Shown here one piece after another: positions 33,770-37,373 of a DNA stretch of 37,373 nt. Numbering within the stretch: the first letter of the stretch is position 1; every line of letters starts with the position of its first letter. The stretch comes from Candidatus Tanganyikabacteria bacterium (GTDB lineage Bacteria > Cyanobacteriota > Sericytochromatia > S15B-MN24 > VGJW01). The notes under the pieces are model-generated. The model did not search any database. It had not been told where the DNA came from and saw only the letters and a program-made list of their open reading frames with translations. Both the position numbers and the translations under genes were made by a program. The stretch is taken from NCBI GenBank assembly GCA_016867265.1, contig VGJW01000024.1:1-37373 (forward strand), given 5' to 3'.

Positions 33770-34045
33770 TCAGGGATGAAGCGCGGCGGGACCGCTGCGG
33801 ATACGTAGCATCGCCTCGATGGCCTCGATGAAGCCCTCGGCCTGCATGCACATGGCGGGCGTCCGCAAGCGCGCGTGAAGCAACCGGCCCAGCGTCAGGT
33901 CCTCGGCCAGTTGCCGCGAAGACGCCGTAAGGGCGTGTACGCGCAGACCCCGCAAGGTCTCGAGCAGGAGCGCCTCGGACCGGGAGCCGGAGGCTTCCGG
34001 TTCGCGGGCAGTGGGACAGGTCGGCGACACGCCTAGATCGTACAT
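33770..34045 (-). CDS. Small protein of unknown function
   Basis: A 91-residue protein that I do not recognise. ATG 34045 has GGAGGT five bases upstream, so it is probably translated; a GTG one codon earlier is too close to that site. The first 25 residues are polar and Pro/Ser-rich. The rest is predicted helical, with LLLETLRGLRVHALT, LAEDLTLGRLLHARL and AEGFIEAIEAMLRI. There is no signal peptide or membrane segment, and the two Cys residues form no metal motif. It lies 25 bases upstream of the ligase gene on the same strand, which suggests one transcript and possibly a regulatory or partner role. Confidence 0.65.
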   Translation of the reverse strand: MYDLGVSPTCPTAREPEASGSRSEALLLETLRGLRVHALTASSRQLAEDLTLGRLLHARLRTPAMCMQAEGFIEAIEAMLRIRSGPAALHP

Positions 34046-34097
34046 CACGCACCTCCGGCACGCATGGCGGCCGGAGAAGAGTTTTAACCGTTCATTC

Positions 34098-34158
34098 TCT
34101 ATCCCTTTACCGAAAGCCGAGAGGCCGGAGGCGATAGACCATCAGGGCCGAAAAGCCC
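34098..34158 (+). ncRNA. Candidate structured leader RNA of the downstream unknown gene
   Basis: Upstream of the 34175 gene, TCTATC (34098-34103) pairs exactly with GATAGA (34133-34138). It encloses a short CTTT/AAAG hairpin (34105-34116) and a GCC-GAGA-GGC hairpin with a GNRA tetraloop (34116-34125). A second element, GGGC-CGAAAA-GCCC (34145-34158), lies just before the GGAGG ribosome-binding site (34162-34166). This could be a regulatory leader. It does not match the consensus of any riboswitch class I can recall. The short stems keep confidence low. Confidence 0.35.
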
Positions 34159-34174
34159 CAGCGGAGGTTTCCCG

Positions 34175-34912
34175 ATGACGACCGTCGACGATTTCTCGGC
34201 CCGTGTCCGTCAGATTCTGGCGCAGCGCCCCGCAGTGCCTGCGGGGGGGCAGCCGGTGGCCAGACAGCCCGGACAAGTCAATCCCGGCCTGACGTGGCAG
34301 CCGCTGCAGGCAGGCAATCCCCAGCGCCTGACCCTGGCCCAGTTCGTCCAGCAGACCTACCGCCTCGATCCGGTCCGCGACGCGGCCGAGGTCCAGCGCC
34401 TGGCCGACTGGATCGCGCAATCCAACCGCGTCATGTTGGTCAACTGGCCTATCCCGGGTGAGGTCCAGGGGCTCTGGATCCCGACGCCCCGCGTCCAGGA
34501 ACAGCCCGGTGCCCCCAAGCCGAAGAAGGACAAGGTCACGGACCTCGAGAAGGTCACGCAGGTCGTGTCCGGAGTCGGTGCCGCGCTCGCGACCATCGGC
34601 ACCCTCGTCAACGGCTTCAAGAACGGCATCCCCGCGACCGGCCCCGCCGGCCAGCCACAGCCCCAGCAGCCCACGCCACCGGTATTCCCCACCGCGCCCT
34701 CGTGGCCCCAGCCACAGCCTCAGCCTCAGCCGCCGCCCGTCTGGTCTCCCGTCCCCGTGACCAGCATGCCGGTCCAGGGCGGTAACTATGGCGTCGGCCT
34801 GATGCCCCAGTCCCAGGACCCCTTCGGGAACCAGGTCAACCAAGTCGTCAACGGCGTGCAGTCCCTGGCCGGTGCCATCCAGGGCATCATCGGCATCTTC
34901 AACAAGAAGTAG
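34175..34912 (+). CDS. Pro/Gln-rich protein of unknown function
   Basis: A 245-residue protein with no family I recognise and no signal peptide. The N-terminal 30 residues are polar. A folded-looking region follows (about 45-110, with LTLAQFVQQTYRLDP, EVQRLADWIAQS and VMLVNWPIPGEVQGLWIP). Next come a charged linker (PKPKKDKVTDLEKV) and an Ala/Gly/Val-rich amphipathic stretch (QVVSGVGAALATIGTLVNGF). A long Pro/Gln-rich low-complexity run from about 158 to 195 includes repeated PQ. The C-terminus has a second similar amphipathic helix (VVNGVQSLAGAIQGIIGIFN). The two like helices flanking the Pro-rich run are reminiscent of membrane- or particle-associated proteins. The GGAGG at 34162 supports the start. 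RarA follows immediately. Confidence 0.7.
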   Translation: MTTVDDFSARVRQILAQRPAVPAGGQPVARQPGQVNPGLTWQPLQAGNPQRLTLAQFVQQTYRLDPVRDAAEVQRLADWIAQSNRVMLVNWPIPGEVQGLWIPTPRVQEQPGAPKPKKDKVTDLEKVTQVVSGVGAALATIGTLVNGFKNGIPATGPAGQPQPQQPTPPVFPTAPSWPQPQPQPQPPPVWSPVPVTSMPVQGGNYGVGLMPQSQDPFGNQVNQVVNGVQSLAGAIQGIIGIFNKK

Positions 34913-36238
34913 ATGTCGCTCTTCGAGCGGTCGCGCGACGCCGAGGCGCCGCTGGCGCACCGCATGCGCCCCCGTGCGCTCGCGGAGGTCGTGGGGCAAG
35001 ACCACCTGCTCGGGCCCCGGGGCGCCCTCACGCGCCTGGTGACGGCGGGCCGACTACCCAGTTGCATCCTGTGGGGACCGCCCGGCTGCGGCAAGACCAC
35101 CCTCGCCATGCTGCTCGCGACCTCGATTGAGGCGCGCTTCATCGTCCTTAGTGCCGTGGGCGGAGGCGTTGCCGACGTCCGCAAGGCCATCGACGAGGCG
35201 ACGAAGGCGCGACGCCTTGGCCAGCGCACGGTGCTGTTCATCGACGAGATCCACCGCTTCAACAAGGCCCAGCAGGATGTCCTGCTGCCGCACGTCGAGC
35301 AGGGGACGGTGACGCTCATCGGCGCCACCACGGAACACCCCGGCCTCGAGGTCAATCCGGCGCTGCGCAGCCGCGTGGCCATCCACCGACTGGAAACCCT
35401 GGACCCGGAGGCGCTCGCGGCCTTGCTGCACCGCGCCCTTGCGGACCCGGACCGGGGGCTGGGTCAGCCGGACGACGTGCTGGACGACAAGGTGCTGGCC
35501 GCCATCGCCCGCTGGAGCGGCGGCGATGCCCGGGCTGCCCTGGGGGCTCTGGAGGCCGCCGTGACGGCCGGCATCCGCGAGGTCGACGAGTTGCCCAGAT
35601 TCCTCGATCAGGCCCGCCTCGCTCAGGACAAGCGTGGTGACGGCCACTACGACGTCATCTCGGCGCTCATCAAGTCGATGCGGGGCTCGGACCCCGATGC
35701 CGCCCTGCACTGGCTGGCACGCCTGCTCGAAGGAGGCGAGGACCCCTTGTTCGTGGCCCGAAGGCTCGTGATCTTCGCGTCCGAGGATGTCGGCAACGCC
35801 GAGCCGATGGCCCTGCTCGTCGCCATGGCAGCCTTGGGTGCCGTGCAGCACGTCGGCATGCCCGAAGCCCGCATCAATCTGGGCCAAGCCGTGACGTGGC
35901 TGGCCTCCGCACCCAAGAGCCAAGCCGCCTACGCAGCCATCAACGCCGCCATGGCCGACGTGCGTGCAGACGCAGGCGGCACGGTGCCCGGCGCCCTGAG
36001 GGGTCTCGCTGCTCGTGATGCGGCCGACGCCTACGCCACGCCGCACGGCATGCCGGGGGCCTTTGACCCGGTGCGCAACTTCTGGCCGGTCGGACGCAAG
36101 CCTGTTCGGTATTACCGACCCGAAGGCCGGGGTCAGGAGTATCGGGTCCTGCAACGGCTGACGCACTGGAACAGACTGCGCCGCACGGCAGGCACGGTGC
36201 TGCCGGAGGAAGACCTGCCACCACTGCCGGCCTCTTGA
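34913..36238 (+). CDS. rarA: Replication-associated recombination protein A (MgsA/WRNIP1 family)
   Basis: RarA is a AAA+ clamp-loader-like ATPase that acts at stalled replication forks and on single-stranded DNA. The 441-residue protein begins near PLAHRMRPRALAEVVGQDHL. It has Walker A GPPGCGKT (55-62), Walker B VLFIDEIHRF with Asp111/Glu112, and the C-terminal MgsA region including DGHYDVISALIKSMRGSDPD, RRLVIFASEDVGNAEP and YATPHGMPGAFDP. The sensor-1 region reads LIGATTEHPGLEVNP, where TTENPSFEVN is usual, so the Asn is His. ATG 34913 follows the previous stop directly, so the genes are co-translated. Confidence 0.93.
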   Translation: MSLFERSRDAEAPLAHRMRPRALAEVVGQDHLLGPRGALTRLVTAGRLPSCILWGPPGCGKTTLAMLLATSIEARFIVLSAVGGGVADVRKAIDEATKARRLGQRTVLFIDEIHRFNKAQQDVLLPHVEQGTVTLIGATTEHPGLEVNPALRSRVAIHRLETLDPEALAALLHRALADPDRGLGQPDDVLDDKVLAAIARWSGGDARAALGALEAAVTAGIREVDELPRFLDQARLAQDKRGDGHYDVISALIKSMRGSDPDAALHWLARLLEGGEDPLFVARRLVIFASEDVGNAEPMALLVAMAALGAVQHVGMPEARINLGQAVTWLASAPKSQAAYAAINAAMADVRADAGGTVPGALRGLAARDAADAYATPHGMPGAFDPVRNFWPVGRKPVRYYRPEGRGQEYRVLQRLTHWNRLRRTAGTVLPEEDLPPLPAS

Positions 36239-36259
36239 GGCGCATGGGCCCGGACCCGA

Positions 36260-36278
36260 CCGGTGCCAGAAGTACCGG
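36260..36278 (+). other. Small hairpin downstream of rarA
   Basis: CCGGT (36260-36264) pairs with ACCGG (36274-36278) across a nine-base loop in the 180-base gap between rarA and the AAA gene. No T-run follows, so a terminator role is doubtful. The rest of the gap (36239-36418) shows no convincing gene. A weak CACGAT at 36407-36412 sits six bases before the next ATG and could be a -10. Confidence 0.3.
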
Positions 36279-36418
36279 CCCACTTCGGCAGGCTCCCACG
36301 CCCGAGGCATCCTGCCGGGCAGCCGAACGGAAGGCTCCCGTGGGTGCGGACATGACGACGACAGGCTTGCCAGCCCAAACGCTTGCGCACCCTCCCTCCT
36401 CTCCGCCACGATGGGGCC

Positions 36419-37165
36419 ATGGCCACCCCCCGGCAACTGCCCATCGGCATCCAGACCTTCCGCAAGATCCGCGAGGAGGTTCTTTACTACGTCGACAAGA
36501 CAGGCATGGCGGTGGATCTGATTGAGGCGGGCGGTTGCTTCCTCCTGTCCCGCCCGCGTCGCTTCGGGAAAAGCCTGTTCCTCGACACGCTCAAGGAGCT
36601 CTTCGAGGGCAGCCGGGGCCTGTTCACGGGCCTCGCGGCCGAGGACCGCTGGGACTGGTCGGCGAAGCATCCGGTGATCCGGATCAGCTTTGCCGGGGGA
36701 CAGGCCTTCTCGCGGGATGACCTCAATGGCTGGGTCAACAGGCAGCTGGAGGACGTCGAGAAGGCACATGGACTTCCGGCACGGGCCGCGGATCCGCGCG
36801 GACGCCTGCATCAGCTCATCCAGAGCCTGCATCGTCAGACAGGCCAGCGCGTGGTGGTCCTGGTCGACGAGTACGACAAGCCCATCGTGGACAACCTCTC
36901 GGAACCCGGCCTCGCCCGCCAGCTGCGGGACACGCTGCGTGACCTGTACGCCGTCCTCAAGGACGCAGACGCCCACCTCAAGTTCATCTTCCTGACGGGC
37001 GTCAGCAAGTTCAGCAAGGTAAGCCTCTTCCCGGGCCTGAACCAACTCGAGGATCTGACGCTCGAGCCACGCTGGTCGGCCTTGTGCGGCTACACCCTGA
37101 ATGACCTCGAGACGGTGTTTGCCCCCGGACTGGACGGGGTGGACCTCGAGACGGTGCGACGCTAG
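36419..37165 (+). CDS. AAA-ATPase-like/PD-(D/E)XK family protein, interrupted by an in-frame TAG
   Basis: The 248 residues up to the stop match the AAA-ATPase-like N-terminal domain that is usually fused to a PD-(D/E)XK nuclease-like domain. YYVDKTGMAVDLIEAGG precedes the phosphate loop RPRRFGKS (45-52). The Walker B-type VVVLVDEYDKPIVDN (145-159) and the hallmark FLTGVSKFSKVSLFPGLNQL (191-210) follow. At codon 249 the frame meets TAG (37163-37165), exactly where the family has Trp of a W-YNGY motif. The same frame then continues with YNGYNW to the window edge, so this is a nonsense-interrupted gene or one that is read through. Its role is not established; such genes are often multi-copy in environmental bacteria. 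Confidence 0.82.
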   Translation: MATPRQLPIGIQTFRKIREEVLYYVDKTGMAVDLIEAGGCFLLSRPRRFGKSLFLDTLKELFEGSRGLFTGLAAEDRWDWSAKHPVIRISFAGGQAFSRDDLNGWVNRQLEDVEKAHGLPARAADPRGRLHQLIQSLHRQTGQRVVVLVDEYDKPIVDNLSEPGLARQLRDTLRDLYAVLKDADAHLKFIFLTGVSKFSKVSLFPGLNQLEDLTLEPRWSALCGYTLNDLETVFAPGLDGVDLETVRR

Positions 37166-37373
37166 TACAACGGCTACAACTGGGGCGGGGAAGCCGTCTA
37201 CAACCCTTTTGACGTCTTGCTTTACCTCGAGCAGCGGGTCTTCCGACCCTACTGGTTCGAGACGGGCACCCCGACTTTTCTTGTCGAACTGTTGGCCCGG
37301 CGGGGGTTCTTCACGCCCCGCCTCGAACGCCTGCGAACCGACCAGGACTTCCTCTCGGCCTTTGATGTCGACC
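37166..37373 (+). pseudogene. Continuation of the AAA-ATPase-like/PD-(D/E)XK gene after the TAG (cut by the window edge)
   Basis: The reading frame stays open for 69 codons after TAG 37163-37165. It encodes YNGYNWGGEAVYNPFDVLLY and then YWFETGTPTFLVELLARRG, both conserved parts of the same family (YNGY, vYNPf, YWf-TGtPtfL). No frameshift is needed. There is no good start codon or ribosome-binding site immediately after the TAG, so this part is expressed only if the stop is suppressed or absent in the true genome. The C-terminal nuclease-like domain would lie beyond the window. Confidence 0.75.

Noticed and set aside
34098-34158. Identification of the leader as a SAM, c-di-GMP, glycine or other known riboswitch
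   Set aside because: Short similarities such as CCGAGAGG are not accompanied by the conserved cores of these classes, so only an unnamed structured leader is proposed.
36239-36418. An intrinsic terminator after rarA
   Set aside because: The CCGGT/ACCGG hairpin has a short stem and no following T-run.
35054-37045. A 663-codon minus-strand open frame spanning rarA and the AAA gene
   Set aside because: It crosses two well-supported genes and an intergenic gap, and its product is low-complexity with no family signature.
1-37373. tRNA, rRNA, CRISPR arrays, insertion sequences, prophage or attachment sites
   Set aside because: None was recognised on reading both strands; no transposase, integrase, repeat-spacer pattern or cloverleaf was seen.

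Overview
The window is about 37 kb of compact, very G+C-rich bacterial chromosome. About 37 protein genes are visible. Most sit in tightly coupled operons whose stop and start codons overlap as GTGA, ATGA or TGATG. I saw no rRNA, tRNA, insertion sequence, prophage or CRISPR array. The gene set (YlqD, RimM, TrmD, GlmM, AccA/AccD, SecG, Fmt, FolK, ComEA/ComEC, RarA) is housekeeping material of a free-living bacterium. YlqD is typical of Firmicutes and Cyanobacteria, and some promoters look leaderless. A deep-branching, GC-rich lineage related to Cyanobacteria is one possibility, but this is a weak inference and I do not assign a taxon.

Layout. (1) 1-11925, plus strand: a cell-surface polysaccharide operon. 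It runs from a GT2 glycosyltransferase through RmlA, RmlB, UDP-glucose 6-dehydrogenase, UDP-glucuronate decarboxylase, two GT4-type glycosyltransferases, a WbaP-like polyprenyl-phosphate sugar transferase, an SMR/ArnE-like membrane protein and GalE to GlmM. Together these can make dTDP-4-keto-6-deoxyglucose, UDP-glucuronate, UDP-xylose, UDP-galactose and glucosamine-1-phosphate, and can start a repeat unit on a lipid carrier. (2) 11929-17606: glycerol kinase (minus), a secreted cyanophycinase-like S51 protein with a second, degenerate S51-like half (plus), and comEA-comEC (minus), where ComEC has a metallo-beta-lactamase-like tail without metal ligands. (3) 17722-20547, plus: ylqD-rimM-trmD-roadblock-folK. 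(4) 20551-25528: fmt (minus), a lipoprotein phospholipase D/cardiolipin-synthase-like protein (plus), gamma-carbonic anhydrase (minus), accD-accA and secG (plus). (5) 25585-31659, plus: a peptide ABC transporter (binding protein and two permeases, no ATPases), then a secreted protein with an EF-hand/RTX-associated signature coupled to a short-chain dehydrogenase. (6) 31666-34045, minus: a Wzy/O-antigen-ligase-like protein with a TPR tail and a 91-residue protein of unknown function. (7) 34098-37373, plus: a possibly structured leader, a proline/glutamine-rich unknown protein, RarA, and an AAA-ATPase-like/PD-(D/E)XK family gene interrupted by an in-frame TAG at a conserved Trp position and cut by the window edge.

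The points most worth a second look are the amber-interrupted AAA gene, the structured leader at 34098-34158, the double S51 protein, the metal-ligand-less ComEC tail, the orphan roadblock protein, the apparent loss of a catalytic Arg in FolK, the secreted EF-hand protein coupled to an SDR, the repeated leaderless promoter geometry, and a strong excess of CTCGAG in Leu-Glu codon pairs.
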